Notes: a model not told the origin generated them from the letters alone. Shown: positions 47,478 through 59,015, numbered from the stretch's first letter. The stretch is DNA of 64,000 nt from Ralstonia sp. SET104 (GCF_003851545.1 NZ_BHVX01000009.1:118918-182917), one strand, 5' to 3'. Program-made: numbers and translations.

Positions 47478-49415
47478 ATGCCCCAAGCTTTCTCCCGTTC
47501 GCCCGCGACGCAACGCCCGCGGCGATTTTCGCGCAGCCGAACGGCCCTGCTGGCCGCGCTGGTGGCGGGAGGGCTGACGAGCTTGCCGGTATGGGCGACG
47601 CAGTCCGCTGCGGCCGCCCCGCTGATCGCCCAAGCCGCACAGGGAGGCGGCACCGGTGGCCACGCCGCCATCCAGATCGAGCGTTCACGCCCGCGCACCG
47701 GTCTGCCGAGTTCGGAGCGCACCGATCTGCCGCGCGTCGCGCTCAATGAAGACATCATGTACCGCGTGCTGGCGTCGGAAGTGTCGCTGCAACGCGGGCT
47801 GGTCGAGCCGGCATACCGCACCTATCTTGGCCTCGCGCAGGACACGCGCGACCCGCGTTTCGCCCAGCGCGCCACTGAAATCGCCTTCCTGACACGCTCC
47901 CCCGCACAGGCCCTGACCGCCGCACGCCTCTGGGTGACGCTGTCGCCAACATCCATGCCGGCACGCCAGGTGCAGCAGCTCTTGCTGGTGGCAACGGGCC
48001 AGTGGTCGGAAGTCGAACCGATGCTGCAGGCGCAGTTGAACAAAGTCTCACCGGGCCAACGTGCAGACGCCCTGCTGCAATTGCAACAGCAGATGTCCAA
48101 AAGCAGCGATCCGGAAGGCGCCGTAGCTGCGCTGCAGCGCATCGCTTCGCACGACATGCAGCGCCCCGAAACGCATCTGGCCCTGGCGCGCGCGAAGGTT
48201 GCCGCCAAAGACATGCCCGGCGCGCTGACGGAACTGGATACCGCACTCAAGCTGCGCCCTGGCTATGAAGACGCCGCCATCCTCGCCGCCGAACTGCGTG
48301 CCGACGGCAACCCCGATGCCGCCATCGCAGGCCTGCGCACCTTCCTGAAGGCCGCGCCGGCTTCCATCGACGGGCACCTGGCGCTCGCCCGCATATACCT
48401 CGTGCGCAATCAGCAGGATAACGCGCGCGCCGAATTCGAAACGCTCAAGAAAATCGCCCCCAAAGACGCGCGCATCACGCTCGCGCTGGGCCTGCTGAAC
48501 CTGCAGCAACGCCAGTACGACGACGCCGAGCGGTACCTGAAGGAATACGTCACGGCCACCGCCAAGTCGCCCACGCTGAGCCCCGAGCCTGGCTACCAGG
48601 GCCTCGCCCAGTTGGCCGAAGAGAAGCACGACTACGCCGCAGCGCTGGGCTGGGTCGACAAGATTACAGGCTCCGCCAACGGCGACGCAGATGGCCAGAC
48701 CGCACTGGCGGCCGGTATCAAGCGCGGCCAGTTGCTCGGCAAGCTGCGTCGCATAGACGAGGCACAGCAGACCTTCGACGAACTCGTCGCCGACGCCGAA
48801 GATGTTCCTGACGGCCCACGTCGCCAAGCCCTGATGGACGGCATCCGCCAAGCCGAGATCGGCATGCTGATGGACGCCAAGGCCTATGGCCGGGCCCGCG
48901 CCCGCGTCAACGAACTGCTGAAGAGCGACCCGGACAACGTCGAATACACGTACCAACTGGCGATGCTCGAAGAGCACGACGGCCACTACGACAACATGGA
49001 AACGCTGCTGCGCAAGGTGATTGACCTGCGCCCCGGCCAAGCCATCGGCTACAACGCGCTGGGCTACTCGCTGGCCGATCGCAACGTGCGCCTGCAGGAA
49101 GCGCAGGAACTGCTGGAGAAAGCGGTGTCGCTGGCGCCGGATGATCCCTACATCGCCGACAGCCTTGGCTGGGTCAAATACCGTCGCGGCGATCTGCCCG
49201 CCGCCACCGACATCCTGCGCAAGGCATGGACTGCCGCCCCGCAAGCCGAAATTGGCGCGCACCTGGGCGAAGTGCTGTGGCAATCGGGCAAGCAGGACGA
49301 CGCGCGGCAGATCTGGACCGAAGCGTCCAAGCTCGACGTCAACGACATCACCCTGCGCGACACGCTGCGTCGCTTCGGCCAGCCGGTGCCCAACGTTCCC
49401 ATGAGCACAAACTGA
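47478..49415 (+). CDS. Exported tetratricopeptide-repeat protein
   Basis: A 645-residue protein with a long Arg-rich N-terminus and a signal-type hydrophobic core ([19 protein letters not shown], about residues 23-41). At least eight TPR units follow from about residue 85, including [20 protein letters not shown] and [20 protein letters not shown]. Probably a periplasmic or membrane-anchored scaffold. It is translationally coupled to lolB (stop and start overlap, TGATG), a constant neighbour in related genomes, which suggests envelope biogenesis. Confidence 0.88.
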   Translation: MPQAFSRSPATQRPRRFSRSRTALLAALVAGGLTSLPVWATQSAAAAPLIAQAAQGGGTGGHAAIQIERSRPRTGLPSSERTDLPRVALNEDIMYRVLASEVSLQRGLVEPAYRTYLGLAQDTRDPRFAQRATEIAFLTRSPAQALTAARLWVTLSPTSMPARQVQQLLLVATGQWSEVEPMLQAQLNKVSPGQRADALLQLQQQMSKSSDPEGAVAALQRIASHDMQRPETHLALARAKVAAKDMPGALTELDTALKLRPGYEDAAILAAELRADGNPDAAIAGLRTFLKAAPASIDGHLALARIYLVRNQQDNARAEFETLKKIAPKDARITLALGLLNLQQRQYDDAERYLKEYVTATAKSPTLSPEPGYQGLAQLAEEKHDYAAALGWVDKITGSANGDADGQTALAAGIKRGQLLGKLRRIDEAQQTFDELVADAEDVPDGPRRQALMDGIRQAEIGMLMDAKAYGRARARVNELLKSDPDNVEYTYQLAMLEEHDGHYDNMETLLRKVIDLRPGQAIGYNALGYSLADRNVRLQEAQELLEKAVSLAPDDPYIADSLGWVKYRRGDLPAATDILRKAWTAAPQAEIGAHLGEVLWQSGKQDDARQIWTEASKLDVNDITLRDTLRRFGQPVPNVPMSTN

Positions 49416-50047
49416 TGGCCGCACGGTTTTCGCGCGCGCTCGGCGCGCTGGTGCTGGGCGCCGGCTGCACGCTGTTTACCGGCTGTACGAGCCTGCGCCC
49501 CGCCAACGACCTCTTCGCTGGCGCGCAAGACACCGACACCACCGTCACGCGCTATCAGGGCCGCTTCTCGGCCCGCTATACGCAGGGCAACGCCGAGCAA
49601 AGCGCCGTCGGCAGCTTCCTCTGGCGCGAGCGCGGGCCGGACGTGCAACTGGAGCTGATTTCGCCGCTGGGCCAGACGCTGGCCATCGTCAGCCAGAGCA
49701 ACCAGGGCGCCACGCTTGAACTACCGAACCAGCCACCGCGACGCGCCCCCGAAGTCGACACGCTGATGCAAGACGCACTTGGCTTCTCGCTGCCGGTCTC
49801 CGGGCTGCGTGACTGGCTGCGCGCCCGCCCCGCCCCCGGCACACCGGCCCGCGTGGAACGCACGGTACACAACGGGCAGTCGCGCCCCGAAACCATCGAA
49901 CAGAATGGCTGGACCGTCCACTACGTCGCGTGGACTGACGACGGCGACAGCGCTGATGCCGCCAAGGCGCGCATCCGCCGGCTCGATCTTGACCGCCCGC
50001 ACGGCACCAGCGGCCCGCTCTCGGTGCGGCTCGTGCTAGACCAGTAA
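49415..50047 (+). CDS. lolB: Outer membrane lipoprotein receptor LolB
   Basis: A 210-residue lipoprotein with a lipobox LFTGC (Cys at about residue 24), then a LolB beta-barrel-half fold with [16 protein letters not shown] and [19 protein letters not shown]. It accepts lipoproteins from LolA and inserts them into the outer membrane. Upstream coupling to the TPR gene and a 14-bp gap to ispE show an operon. Confidence 0.93.
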   Translation: MAARFSRALGALVLGAGCTLFTGCTSLRPANDLFAGAQDTDTTVTRYQGRFSARYTQGNAEQSAVGSFLWRERGPDVQLELISPLGQTLAIVSQSNQGATLELPNQPPRRAPEVDTLMQDALGFSLPVSGLRDWLRARPAPGTPARVERTVHNGQSRPETIEQNGWTVHYVAWTDDGDSADAAKARIRRLDLDRPHGTSGPLSVRLVLDQ

Positions 50048-50061
50048 CCCCTCGCTTCGCC

Positions 50062-50931
50062 ATGTCTTGCGCGCCCGTCGAACTGCGTGATTGCCCCGCA
50101 CCCGCCAAGCTCAATCTCTTCCTGCACGTGGTCGGCCGCCGACCCGATGGCTACCACCTGCTGCAAACCGTCTTCCAGTTGATCGACTGGAGCGACACGC
50201 TGCATTTCGCGCGCCGCGCCGACGGCCGCCTCGCGCGCACCACCGACATCCCTGGCGTGCCCGCCGAGGACGACCTCGTGATCCGCGCCGCGCGCCTGCT
50301 GCAAGCGGAAACCGGCTGCACCTACGGCGTCGACATCGCTATCGAGAAACGTCTGCCGATGGGCGGCGGCATCGGCGGCGGCTCGTCTGATGCAGCCACC
50401 ACGCTGCTCGCGCTCAACCGTCTTTGGGGTCTCGATCTGCCGCGCACGCAACTGATGGCGCTCGGCCTCAGGCTCGGCGCCGACGTGCCCTTCTTCGTGT
50501 TCGGCCAGAACGCCTTCGCCGAGGGTATCGGCGAAAAACTCACGCCCGTTACGCTGCCGCCGACCACGTTCGTGGTGATTCATCCACGCGTGCATGTGCC
50601 CACCCCCGCAATTTTTTCCGATGAAGGGTTGACACGCGATACGCCACTCACCATAATTACGGACTTTCCTGACCAACAAATTGTTTTCGCTTACGGTCGC
50701 AACGACCTCCAAGCGGTGGCGGAAAGGAAATACGGCGAAATCGCCCGAGCACTTGCCTGGCTGCGTCAGTTCAGCCCTCTGGCAAGAATGACCGGATCCG
50801 GCGCCTGCGTGTTTGCTCCGTTCGATAGCGTTGAGCACGCGCAAGCGGTGGCCGATCAGGTGCCTTCCGAGTGGGAAGGTCGGTGTGCGGCAAGTCTGAC
50901 GCATCACCCGCTCGCACGATTTGCTGTGTAA
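50062..50931 (+). CDS. ispE: 4-diphosphocytidyl-2-C-methyl-D-erythritol kinase
   Basis: A 289-residue GHMP kinase of the MEP isoprenoid pathway. The substrate loop [24 protein letters not shown]-binding [17 protein letters not shown] and the C-terminal [10 protein letters not shown] are all present. The lolB-ispE-tRNA-Gln-prs order is typical of betaproteobacteria. Confidence 0.97.
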   Translation: MSCAPVELRDCPAPAKLNLFLHVVGRRPDGYHLLQTVFQLIDWSDTLHFARRADGRLARTTDIPGVPAEDDLVIRAARLLQAETGCTYGVDIAIEKRLPMGGGIGGGSSDAATTLLALNRLWGLDLPRTQLMALGLRLGADVPFFVFGQNAFAEGIGEKLTPVTLPPTTFVVIHPRVHVPTPAIFSDEGLTRDTPLTIITDFPDQQIVFAYGRNDLQAVAERKYGEIARALAWLRQFSPLARMTGSGACVFAPFDSVEHAQAVADQVPSEWEGRCAASLTHHPLARFAV

Positions 50932-50981
50932 GGTTTGCAGTTATTGCTTCTGCAATGGAGGCAGTAACCGAAAGGTTGTGT

Positions 50982-51058
50982 AGGGGCGTCGCCAAGCTGG
51001 TTAAGGCACCGGATTTTGATTCCGGCATGCGTAGGTTCGAATCCTTCCGCCCCTGCCA
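50982..51058 (+). tRNA. tRNA-Gln (anticodon TTG)
   Basis: A 77-nt cloverleaf. The acceptor stem AGGGGCG pairs with CGCCCCT, the anticodon stem is CCGGA/TCCGG with loop TTTTGAT (anticodon TTG, reading CAA), and the T-arm contains GGTTCGAATCC. Discriminator G and an encoded CCA end. It lies between ispE and prs. Confidence 0.97.
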
Positions 51059-51140
51059 TTTTCTTCCTCATGTTCCCAGCAATAGCCCGGTTGGTGCTTC
51101 AACTGACCGGCGCGTCTGAAGTCGAAAAACAGGTGCCCCG

Positions 51141-52091
51141 ATGAGCAGCGAAGGCTTGATGGTTTTTACCGGCAACGCCAACCCGAAACTCGCCGAAGCT
51201 GTCGTCAAGCACCTAGGCATCCCGCTCGGCAAGGCCCTCGTCGGCCGATTCTCCGATGGTGAAGTTCAGGTCGAGATCCAGGAAAACGTGCGCGGCAAGC
51301 ACGTGTTCATCCTGCAATCCACCTGCGCCCCGACCAACGACAACCTGATGGAACTGATGGTGATGGTCGATGCGCTCAAGCGCGCGTCCGCCCGCCGCAT
51401 CACGGCCGCCATCCCCTACTTCGGCTACGCTCGCCAGGACCGTCGCCCGCGTTCGGCGCGTGTGGCGATCACGGCCAAGGTCGTGGCCAACATGCTGGAA
51501 GTCGCCGGTGTCGAGCGCGTGCTGACGATGGACCTCCACGCTGACCAAATCCAAGGCTTCTTCGATATCCCGGTCGACAACATCTACGCGTCGCCGGTCC
51601 TGCTCGAAGACCTGCGCAAGAAGAACTACGAAGACCTGCTGGTGGTGTCGCCCGATGTGGGCGGCGTGGTGCGCGCACGTGCACTCGCCAAGCAACTCGG
51701 CGTGGATCTGGCAATCATCGACAAGCGCCGCCCGAAAGCCAACGTGGCTGAGGTGATGAACATCATTGGTGAAGTCGACGGCCGCAACTGCGTGATCATG
51801 GACGACATGATCGACACTGGCGGCACACTGTGCAAAGCCGCGCAGGTGCTCAAGGAGCGCGGGGCCAAGCAAGTGTTCTCGTATTGCACGCACCCGGTGC
51901 TGTCGGGTGGCGCGGCGGCCCGCATTGCGGACTCGGCGCTCGACGAAGTGGTCGTGACCGACACCATCCCGCTGCGCGAAGACGCCATCAAGTGCGGCAA
52001 GATCCGCCAGCTCTCGACGGCGCCGCTGCTGGCCGAGACCTTCACCCGCATCGTGCGCGGCGATTCGATCATGTCGCTGTTTGCTGAATAA
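51141..52091 (+). CDS. prs: Ribose-phosphate pyrophosphokinase
   Basis: A 316-residue enzyme that makes PRPP from ribose 5-phosphate and ATP for nucleotide, histidine and tryptophan synthesis. [20 protein letters not shown], the flexible loop [18 protein letters not shown] and the PRPP motif [13 protein letters not shown] are conserved. It lies 82 bp after tRNA-Gln and is followed by a separate rplY promoter. Confidence 0.98.
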   Translation: MSSEGLMVFTGNANPKLAEAVVKHLGIPLGKALVGRFSDGEVQVEIQENVRGKHVFILQSTCAPTNDNLMELMVMVDALKRASARRITAAIPYFGYARQDRRPRSARVAITAKVVANMLEVAGVERVLTMDLHADQIQGFFDIPVDNIYASPVLLEDLRKKNYEDLLVVSPDVGGVVRARALAKQLGVDLAIIDKRRPKANVAEVMNIIGEVDGRNCVIMDDMIDTGGTLCKAAQVLKERGAKQVFSYCTHPVLSGGAAARIADSALDEVVVTDTIPLREDAIKCGKIRQLSTAPLLAETFTRIVRGDSIMSLFAE

Positions 52092-52115
52092 ATCGGCAGC
52101 AGTTCATCGGCTTAC

Positions 52116-52124
52116 TGTTATAAT
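52116..52124 (+). promoter_or_regulatory. Extended -10 promoter of rplY
   Basis: TGTTATAAT is an extended -10 (TGn-TATAAT, TATAAT at 52119-52124) placed 123 bp before the rplY start, leaving a long leader. A clear -35 is not seen, as is normal for extended -10 promoters. Confidence 0.6.
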
Positions 52125-52176
52125 CCAAGGCTTTACTGCAGAAAACGTCGGCTAGACGGTACTTCTGCGGTGTCCG

Positions 52177-52232
52177 CGGGGCGCAATATGGCGCCCCGTT
52201 CACCAGACGGCTTGGTCGCGAGTCGTCTTTTT
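52177..52232 (+). promoter_or_regulatory. Structured leader of rplY with attenuator-like hairpin
   Basis: Two consecutive stems. The first, 52177-52184 with 52191-52198, is a perfect 8-bp GC stem. The second, 52205-52212 with 52221-52228, has one G-U wobble and is followed by T5. The second resembles a weak terminator just before the rplY Shine-Dalgarno (GGAG). Confidence 0.45.
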
Positions 52233-52246
52233 CGTTTGGAGCAATC

Positions 52247-52873
52247 ATGAAAGTTGTCGCTTTCGAGCGTAGCGTTCAGGGCACTGGTGCGAGCCGCCGC
52301 CTGCGCAATTCGGGCAAGACCCCGGCCATCATTTACGGCGCAGGCACCGAGCCGAAGCTGATCGAACTCGATCACAACGCGCTGTACCACGCGCTGAAGA
52401 AGGAAGCCTTCCACTCGTCGATCCTCGACATCGAAGTGGCCGGCAAGGTGGAAAAAGCGCTGCTGCGCGACTTCCAACTGCACCCGTTCAAGCAACTGGT
52501 TCTGCACGTTGATTTCCAACGCGTGTCGGCCAAGGAAAAGATCCACGTCAAGGTGCCGCTGCACTTCCTGAACCAGGAAACCGCACCGGGCGTGAAGCTG
52601 GGCCACGGCATCGTGAACCACATCCTGAACGACGTGGAAGTGTCGTGCCTGCCGGCCGACCTGCCGGAGTTCATCGAAGTGGACCTGGGCAACCTGGAAA
52701 TCGGCCAGACCCTGCACATTGCAGACCTGAAGCTGCCGAAGGGCGTGACTATCCTCACCCACGGTGGCGATGAGAACCCGGCTGTTGCCAACATCAGCGT
52801 GCCGGCCGGCGAAAAGTCCGCTGCCGCAGAAGAAGGCGCTGCTCCTGCAGGCGAAGACAAGCCGGCAGCCTAA
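52247..52873 (+). CDS. rplY: 50S ribosomal protein L25 (general stress protein Ctc)
   Basis: A 208-residue two-domain L25/TL5/Ctc protein that binds 5S rRNA. The N-terminal domain shows [18 protein letters not shown], and the C-terminal beta domain and Ala/Glu-rich tail make it longer than E. coli L25. TTGGAG precedes the ATG. The gene has its own promoter and leader. Confidence 0.96.
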   Translation: MKVVAFERSVQGTGASRRLRNSGKTPAIIYGAGTEPKLIELDHNALYHALKKEAFHSSILDIEVAGKVEKALLRDFQLHPFKQLVLHVDFQRVSAKEKIHVKVPLHFLNQETAPGVKLGHGIVNHILNDVEVSCLPADLPEFIEVDLGNLEIGQTLHIADLKLPKGVTILTHGGDENPAVANISVPAGEKSAAAEEGAAPAGEDKPAA

Positions 52874-52881
52874 GTGCCGCA

Positions 52882-52942
52882 CCTCGCACTTCGGTGCGAG
52901 TCAAAAAAAGCCCGCCGAGCCAGTCTCGCCGGGCTTTTTTTC
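52882..52942 (+). terminator. Tandem hairpins ending in a Rho-independent terminator
   Basis: A CTCGCAC-TTCG-GTGCGAG hairpin (about 52883-52900) is followed by an A-run, a strong GCCCG/CGGGC stem and T7 at 52935-52941. It ends the rplY transcript. Confidence 0.9.
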
Positions 52943-53042
52943 TGCCTGAGCGGCAGGAACCACCCCGCCTTCAGGCGGAGGAAAGCAGCTATGCTTGTAC
53001 GATCAAGGGGCGCTTCCCGCACCTCAACCTGACACCAATCGC

Positions 53043-53645
53043 ATGATCAAACTCATCGTCGGCCTCGGTAATCCGGGCGCCGAATATGCGGCGACGCGGC
53101 ATAACGCCGGCTTCTGGCTGGTCGACCAACTCGCGCGCATGGGCAACGTGACGCTGCGCAATGAGACACGCTTTCACGGCTATGCGGCCCGCGCCAACCT
53201 TTGGGGCAACGAGGTATGGCTGCTGCAGCCGCAAACTTTCATGAACCGCTCGGGCCTGGCCACTGTGGCCCTGGCCCGCTTCTACAAGGTGATGCCGGAT
53301 GAAATCCTGGTCGTGCATGACGAACTGGATTTGCCGCCCGGCGCAGTCAAGCTCAAGCTCGGCGGTGGCTCAGGTGGTCACAATGGTCTGAAGGACATTG
53401 CCGCGCATCTGACCACGCAGCAGTTCTGGCGCCTGCGGCTGGGCATCGGTCATCCACGCAACCTGTTGCCCCCCGGCACAGCAGCGTCCGGCCAGCACGA
53501 CGTCGCCAACTTCGTGCTCAAAGCGCCGCGCAAGGAAGAGCAGGACCTCATCGATCGTGCCATCGATCACAGTCTGGATGCGCTGCCCGAACTGATTGCC
53601 GGCAACGCTGAGAAAGCCATGATGCGTCTGCATACGGCACGCTGA
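53043..53645 (+). CDS. pth: Peptidyl-tRNA hydrolase
   Basis: A 200-residue enzyme that recycles peptidyl-tRNA. Catalytic His in [11 protein letters not shown], Asn in [10 protein letters not shown], Asp in [14 protein letters not shown] and the loop [12 protein letters not shown] are all present. The ATG at 53043 gives the canonical [12 protein letters not shown] start. Confidence 0.97.
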   Translation: MIKLIVGLGNPGAEYAATRHNAGFWLVDQLARMGNVTLRNETRFHGYAARANLWGNEVWLLQPQTFMNRSGLATVALARFYKVMPDEILVVHDELDLPPGAVKLKLGGGSGGHNGLKDIAAHLTTQQFWRLRLGIGHPRNLLPPGTAASGQHDVANFVLKAPRKEEQDLIDRAIDHSLDALPELIAGNAEKAMMRLHTAR

Positions 53646-53671
53646 TCCGCCCATACCATCCAGGACATACC

Positions 53672-54316
53672 ATGACGCCGCTCGCCACGCTCACCTCACG
53701 CGCCGCCGCGCTGGCGGGTCTGGCACTCGGCTTGGCGACCAGCCTGCCGGCGCACGCGCAGGTGTATCGCTGCAAGGAAGGCGGGCAGACGGTGTACTCG
53801 GATCACCCTTGCGGACCGCGCTCCGTGGCGGTGCCGCTCATCGACAACACACCGACTGCCGCTGACCAGAAAGCCGCACGCGAGCGCGCGAGCACTGAGG
53901 CTGCGCAAGTTCAGGAGATGGAAACCGCCCGGCTCAAGGCACAGGCCGCTGAAGACGCCCGCCAAGCCCAGATCGCGGCGCAGGCCGCTGAACAGGCGCG
54001 CCGCGAGCAACGGCAGAAAGTGGTAGTCGCGCAGGAAGGCGTTCGCTACTGCCATCGCGTCTACGTGGGGCCAGTGCCATACCCGCAGCCTTATCCGCAG
54101 CCGTATCCGCAGCCCTATCCAACGCCGATGCCAGTGATCCGCCAGCCGCCCACGCTACGCCAACCTGGCATTGGCCCCAAGCCATTCGCGCAAGCGCCCG
54201 TGGCACCAACACCGATCTTGCCGCGCCCACCCCACCCGCATTTCCCGTACTACCGCATCGTCTGCGAGCCGGGCTACGCGTATGACGGGCCGGAAGATCT
54301 GTTGCCGATCCAGTAA
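53672..54316 (+). CDS. DUF4124 exported protein with PYPQ repeats
   Basis: A 214-residue periplasmic protein. It has a signal peptide ending at PAHAQ (about residue 30), a short DUF4124 domain (VYRCKEGGQTVYSDHPCG), an Ala/Gln/Arg-rich coiled coil (residues about 65-118) and a proline-rich C-terminus with a tandem PYPQPYPQPYPQ repeat. Its function is unknown. It lies 26 bp after pth, possibly in the same transcript, and ends at a bidirectional terminator. Confidence 0.85.
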   Translation: MTPLATLTSRAAALAGLALGLATSLPAHAQVYRCKEGGQTVYSDHPCGPRSVAVPLIDNTPTAADQKAARERASTEAAQVQEMETARLKAQAAEDARQAQIAAQAAEQARREQRQKVVVAQEGVRYCHRVYVGPVPYPQPYPQPYPQPYPTPMPVIRQPPTLRQPGIGPKPFAQAPVAPTPILPRPPHPHFPYYRIVCEPGYAYDGPEDLLPIQ

Positions 54317-54347
54317 GCGTCTTAGCAACGGAACAGCACACACCAAT

Positions 54348-54381
54348 GAAAAGAGACGGCATGGGCCGTCTCTTCTTTTTT
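54348..54381. terminator. Bidirectional terminator
   Basis: A 10-bp stem (54351-54360 with 54365-54374) with A's to the left and T6 to the right, between the convergent DUF4124 and ferredoxin genes. Confidence 0.9.
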
Positions 54382-54383
54382 GC

Positions 54384-54698
<315 letters not shown>

Positions 54699-54703
54699 TC
54701 ATT

Positions 54704-55291
<588 letters not shown>

Positions 55292-55406
55292 TTATCGAGC
55301 GCAGCAGGTCCCGAACCTGCCGCCTGCGCCACCAGATATCGGGCGAGAAGGCGCCTGCGTTGCAGGTGCCTCCCGATGCCCATGCATCGGTTGCGAGCGG
55401 CGTAGT

Positions 55407-56084
55407 TTAACCGTTTTTGCGGAGCAGCAAATGTGCATGTACGGCGCCAGCGCGCAGGTATTTGTGCACCACCAAATCGGCAGGCAGCGGGATACCAGCG
55501 GGCGGCGCGTCGCCATGTGAATCAGTGCTCACACTCACCAGCGGCTGCGCAGCTTCAAGGTAGATCACCCCACCGGGCTTGACCACGCGGGTCGCCACTT
55601 CGAGTGCGCGCAGCGTCCAATCCTGCGCAAACGGCGGATCGATGAACACTGCATCGAACACAGCATCGGGCTGGCGGGCCAGCCAGGCAAAAGCGTCGCC
55701 AGAGACGATGTCGACCATGTTTGCGCCCAGCTTGTCGCGTATGGCGTGCAACGCGCGCACGGCGGGCGCATGGTTTTCGATCAACGTCACCTGGGCGGCG
55801 CCGCGCGAAGCCGCTTCAAAGCCGAGCGCGCCGGTGCCGGCAAAGATATCGGCGCAGCGCCAGCCGCCCAGATCCTGGCCGAGCCAGTTGAAGACGGTTT
55901 CACGGACGCGGTCGCTGGTCGGGCGCAGGCCGTCGGCGTCGACCACCGGCAGCGGCGTGCGCTTGTACTGCCCGCCGATGATGCGCACCTGTTGCGGTGC
56001 GCGCGCATGCGACGTGGCGGTCTTGGCCTTGGGCCCCTTCGGGCCCTTGGCGCTAATCGAACGATTTGGAGTGCGGGATGCCAT
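55407..56084 (-). CDS. rsmD: 16S rRNA (guanine(966)-N(2))-methyltransferase
   Basis: A 225-residue SAM-dependent methyltransferase that modifies G966 of 16S rRNA. The SAM-binding ADIFAGTGALGFEAASRGA and the catalytic DPPF in VFIDPPFAQDW are present, with RIIGGQYKRTPLPV near the start. A basic, low-complexity N-terminus of about 30 residues precedes it. The ATG at 56084 excludes an ORF extension running through the terminator at 56115-56147. Confidence 0.95.
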   Translation of the reverse strand: MASRTPNRSISAKGPKGPKAKTATSHARAPQQVRIIGGQYKRTPLPVVDADGLRPTSDRVRETVFNWLGQDLGGWRCADIFAGTGALGFEAASRGAAQVTLIENHAPAVRALHAIRDKLGANMVDIVSGDAFAWLARQPDAVFDAVFIDPPFAQDWTLRALEVATRVVKPGGVIYLEAAQPLVSVSTDSHGDAPPAGIPLPADLVVHKYLRAGAVHAHLLLRKNG

Positions 56085-56114
56085 GGGCGCGATTGTAGGG
56101 GCTCTTGCCTCGCA

Positions 56115-56147
56115 AACAAAAACCGGCGGAGAACCGCCGGTTTTTTT
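56115..56147 (-). terminator. Terminator after the M16 pair
   Basis: A perfect 10-bp stem (56120-56129 with 56134-56143) with an A/T-rich tract on each side, 20-50 bp past the stop of the leftward M16 gene. Confidence 0.88.
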
Positions 56148-56166
56148 CGGTCGGAGCGCGGGAACG

Positions 56167-57519
56167 TCAGTTCGCTGCCTGTTTCTCCGGACCGCCCACC
56201 ACGATCGTCGCCATGGTTTGCGGCTGCAGCACACGCTGGAACGCCGTACGCACCTCGTCACGCGTGACAGCGGCAATGCGCTGCGTCCACGTATCGAGGT
56301 AGTCGAGCGGCAGGTTGTACCAGCCGATGTTGGCCACGTTGTCCAACAGCTTGCGGTTGCTGTCCAGGCGCAGCGGGAAGCCGTTGACGAGGTTGTCCTT
56401 GGCCGCCTTCAACTCCACATCGGTCGGGCCGTCGGCGACGAACCTGGCGACGGTGTCACGCACCACGGTCAGCGCTGCCTCGGTCTGGTCCTTTCGCGTC
56501 TGCAGGGCCAGCTCGAACGGGCCGGGCTGCGCGGCAGGCGCGAAGTAGCTGCCGATGCTGTAGGTCAGGCCGCGCTTTTCACGCACCTCGTTGGTCAGTC
56601 GCGCGCTGAAGCCGCCGCCGCCCAGCACGTAGTTGCCAACCAGCAGCGGGAAGTAATCCTTGTCCCTGCGGGTGATGCCGGGCTGGCCGAGGATGATGGT
56701 GGCCTGCAGCGCCGGGTGTGGAATGCGGGTCGTCTCGGCCTTCGCCAACGGCATCTTCACCTCGGGCAGCGCCGGGGGCGTGGCACCGTCAGCAGGCAGG
56801 CCACGTGTGATCTGCTCGGCGATGGATTCGGCTTCCTGGCGGCTGATCGCACCGATCAGCGTCACCACCGCGCGCTTGGCCGTGTAGTTGGCCTGGTAAT
56901 ACTGCACGATGTCGTCGCGCGTGATGCTCTCTACGGTTTCCGGCGAAGCCGTCTGCCCGTACGGATGCGTGCCGTAGATGGCCTTGCCGAACGCGCGCTC
57001 GGCCAGCACTGAAGGCTTGGTCAGCGATTCGCGGATGGATGCCACCAGACGCTGCTTGTCGCGCGCGAGCACGGCATCGGGAAAAGTCGGTGCCGAGACG
57101 ATCTGCGTCATCAGTGCGATGGCCGGGCCGCGCTCAACCGGGTCCGACAGCGTGCGCAGGCGCAGGCTCGTGCGATCCCCACCCGCGCCGCCGCCAAAGC
57201 TCGCACCCACATCGGCAAACGCATCGGCAATCGCCGCTTCATCGCGTGCCGGGGCGTTGCCCTGGGCAGCGATGCCTTTATCGAGCATGCCTGCGGTCAA
57301 TGAAGCCAAGCCTACCTTCGCCGCCGGCTCATAGCGGGAGCCTGCATCCACATCGAGGTTGATGTCGAGCATCGGGATCGACGGGCTCGGCACGAAGAAC
57401 ACGCGCGCACCGGTCGGGGCTGTCCAGTGTTCGATGGGCAGCGCGGCCAGCGCGCTCTGTGCCGCCGCGGCAACAATGGCGACCAGCGCCGTCTTCAGGG
57501 TCACGGATATGGCGCGCAT
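56167..57519 (-). CDS. M16 family peptidase-like protein, non-catalytic partner
   Basis: A 450-residue exported protein with a signal peptide ending near ALAAL (about residue 26). It has the M16 fold pattern (LDVDAGSRYEPAAKVGLASLTAGML, RGLTYSIGSYFAP) but no HxxEH at the expected place, so it is the structural subunit of a heterodimer. Its start codon overlaps the stop of the catalytic M16 gene, giving tight translational coupling and stoichiometry. Confidence 0.9.
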   Translation of the reverse strand: MRAISVTLKTALVAIVAAAAQSALAALPIEHWTAPTGARVFFVPSPSIPMLDINLDVDAGSRYEPAAKVGLASLTAGMLDKGIAAQGNAPARDEAAIADAFADVGASFGGGAGGDRTSLRLRTLSDPVERGPAIALMTQIVSAPTFPDAVLARDKQRLVASIRESLTKPSVLAERAFGKAIYGTHPYGQTASPETVESITRDDIVQYYQANYTAKRAVVTLIGAISRQEAESIAEQITRGLPADGATPPALPEVKMPLAKAETTRIPHPALQATIILGQPGITRRDKDYFPLLVGNYVLGGGGFSARLTNEVREKRGLTYSIGSYFAPAAQPGPFELALQTRKDQTEAALTVVRDTVARFVADGPTDVELKAAKDNLVNGFPLRLDSNRKLLDNVANIGWYNLPLDYLDTWTQRIAAVTRDEVRTAFQRVLQPQTMATIVVGGPEKQAAN

Positions 57520-59015
57520 CAACGCAGCCCTCCTTCTTCGCGCATGCCGGGAACAGGCTTGCGCGCCGGTTTGTTGGGATCGATCGGTTGCGGCAGCAAC
57601 GTGGCCACAACGAGGTTGTCTTCGCTGAAGTACGTCTTGGCAACGTGCTGGATCTGCTCCGACGTAACCGCCTTGACCTTCTCGAGCTGGCGGTCGAGCG
57701 TGCGCCATGACAGGCCGCTCATCTCGTTCATGCCGATCTCCATGCCCTGGCCGAACACTGAATCGCGCTTATAGATCTGCGCGGCCACGACCTGCGCCTT
57801 GACGCGCTTCAGTTCGGCATCGGTCACGCCCTCCTTGGCAATGCGCTCGATCTGCGCGCGCAGGGCCTGTTCGATCTCGGCGGTGGTGTGGCCGTCGGTG
57901 GGCGTGCCGTCCATCAGGAAGATCGACGGGCCACGGTTCAGTCCGTCGTAGCCGGCGTTGACGTCATCGGCGATGCGCTTTTCACCTTTGACAAGCTGGC
58001 TCGGCAGGCGCGCGTTGTCATAACCATCGAGCACGGCCGAGAGAACTTCCAGCGCGTACGGATCGACGTCCTTCTCCACATCATTCAGGCGCGGCGCCTT
58101 GTAGGCCAGCACCACGTACGGGTTCTCGGCCGGCGCCTTGACCCAGATGCGCTTCACGCCGATCTGCTTGGGCTCTTCCTGCGCGTAGCGGCGCGGCAGC
58201 GCGTGCTGCTTGAGCTTGCCGTAAGTGCGTTGCGCAAGGCGGAAGACTTCATCGGGGTTCACATCGCCCGCGACAATCACGGTGACGTTGTTGGGCGTGT
58301 ACCAGGCGTGGTACCAGTTCTGCGCGTCCTGCACCGTCATCGTGTCGAGATCGCCCGGCCAGCCGATGGTCGGGTTGCGGTACGGCGCGGCGTTGAACAG
58401 CGTAGCGAGCATCTGCTCGTAGACGGTCGAACGGGCGGAATCATCAATGCGCATGCGGCGCTCTTCCTTCACCACGTTCATCTCCGGCTTGAACTCCTTG
58501 TCGGTCAGCTGGAGATTGGCCATGCGATCGGCTTCAAGCCCCATCACATCGGCCAGGTGCGATTTCTCGATCTGCTGGAAGTACATCGTGAAATCGCGCG
58601 TGGTCATGGCGTTTTCGCGGCCACCCAGGGCCGCCACGCGGCGCGAGAACTCGCCGGGGCCGACAGCCTTGGTGCCCTTGAACATCATGTGCTCGAGCAT
58701 GTGCGCGACACCCGTGGTGCCGTTGTGCTCATCGATGCTGCCCGCGTGATACCAGACCATGTGCGCCACGGTGGGCGCGCGGTGATCTTCCTTGACGATC
58801 AATTGCAGCCCGTTGGGCAGCTTGTATTCGTGCGTATCGGACTGGCTGGCGCCCACCTTGGCGCCGCTGGCGGCCGCCACCGAGCGCCCCGGTACAGCCG
58901 CCAGCTCTTGCGCGCCAACATGGCCGGCCAACAGGCCCGCCGCCAGGGCCATCGCGGCCACTTTCCAGGCTCGCGACCGGGCCCGGTTTGAAACAATTCG
59001 CATGGAAGAGCGCAT
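57519..59015 (-). CDS. M16 family zinc metallopeptidase (catalytic partner)
   Basis: A 498-residue exported insulinase-type peptidase. The inverted zinc motif HMLEH is at residues 105-109, with the downstream Glu in EERRMR. The signal peptide ends near VGAQE (about residue 36). It would degrade peptides in the periplasm with the non-catalytic partner encoded next. Starts at 59015 or 59003 are both possible. It is divergent from ftsY, the usual arrangement in Burkholderiaceae. Confidence 0.92.
   Translation of the reverse strand: MRSSMRIVSNRARSRAWKVAAMALAAGLLAGHVGAQELAAVPGRSVAAASGAKVGASQSDTHEYKLPNGLQLIVKEDHRAPTVAHMVWYHAGSIDEHNGTTGVAHMLEHMMFKGTKAVGPGEFSRRVAALGGRENAMTTRDFTMYFQQIEKSHLADVMGLEADRMANLQLTDKEFKPEMNVVKEERRMRIDDSARSTVYEQMLATLFNAAPYRNPTIGWPGDLDTMTVQDAQNWYHAWYTPNNVTVIVAGDVNPDEVFRLAQRTYGKLKQHALPRRYAQEEPKQIGVKRIWVKAPAENPYVVLAYKAPRLNDVEKDVDPYALEVLSAVLDGYDNARLPSQLVKGEKRIADDVNAGYDGLNRGPSIFLMDGTPTDGHTTAEIEQALRAQIERIAKEGVTDAELKRVKAQVVAAQIYKRDSVFGQGMEIGMNEMSGLSWRTLDRQLEKVKAVTSEQIQHVAKTYFSEDNLVVATLLPQPIDPNKPARKPVPGMREEGGLR

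Noticed and set aside
54080..54125. Tandem 12-bp repeat (PYPQ coding)
   Set aside because: An in-frame protein repeat in the DUF4124 gene; too short and coding, so not a CRISPR or VNTR locus of its own.
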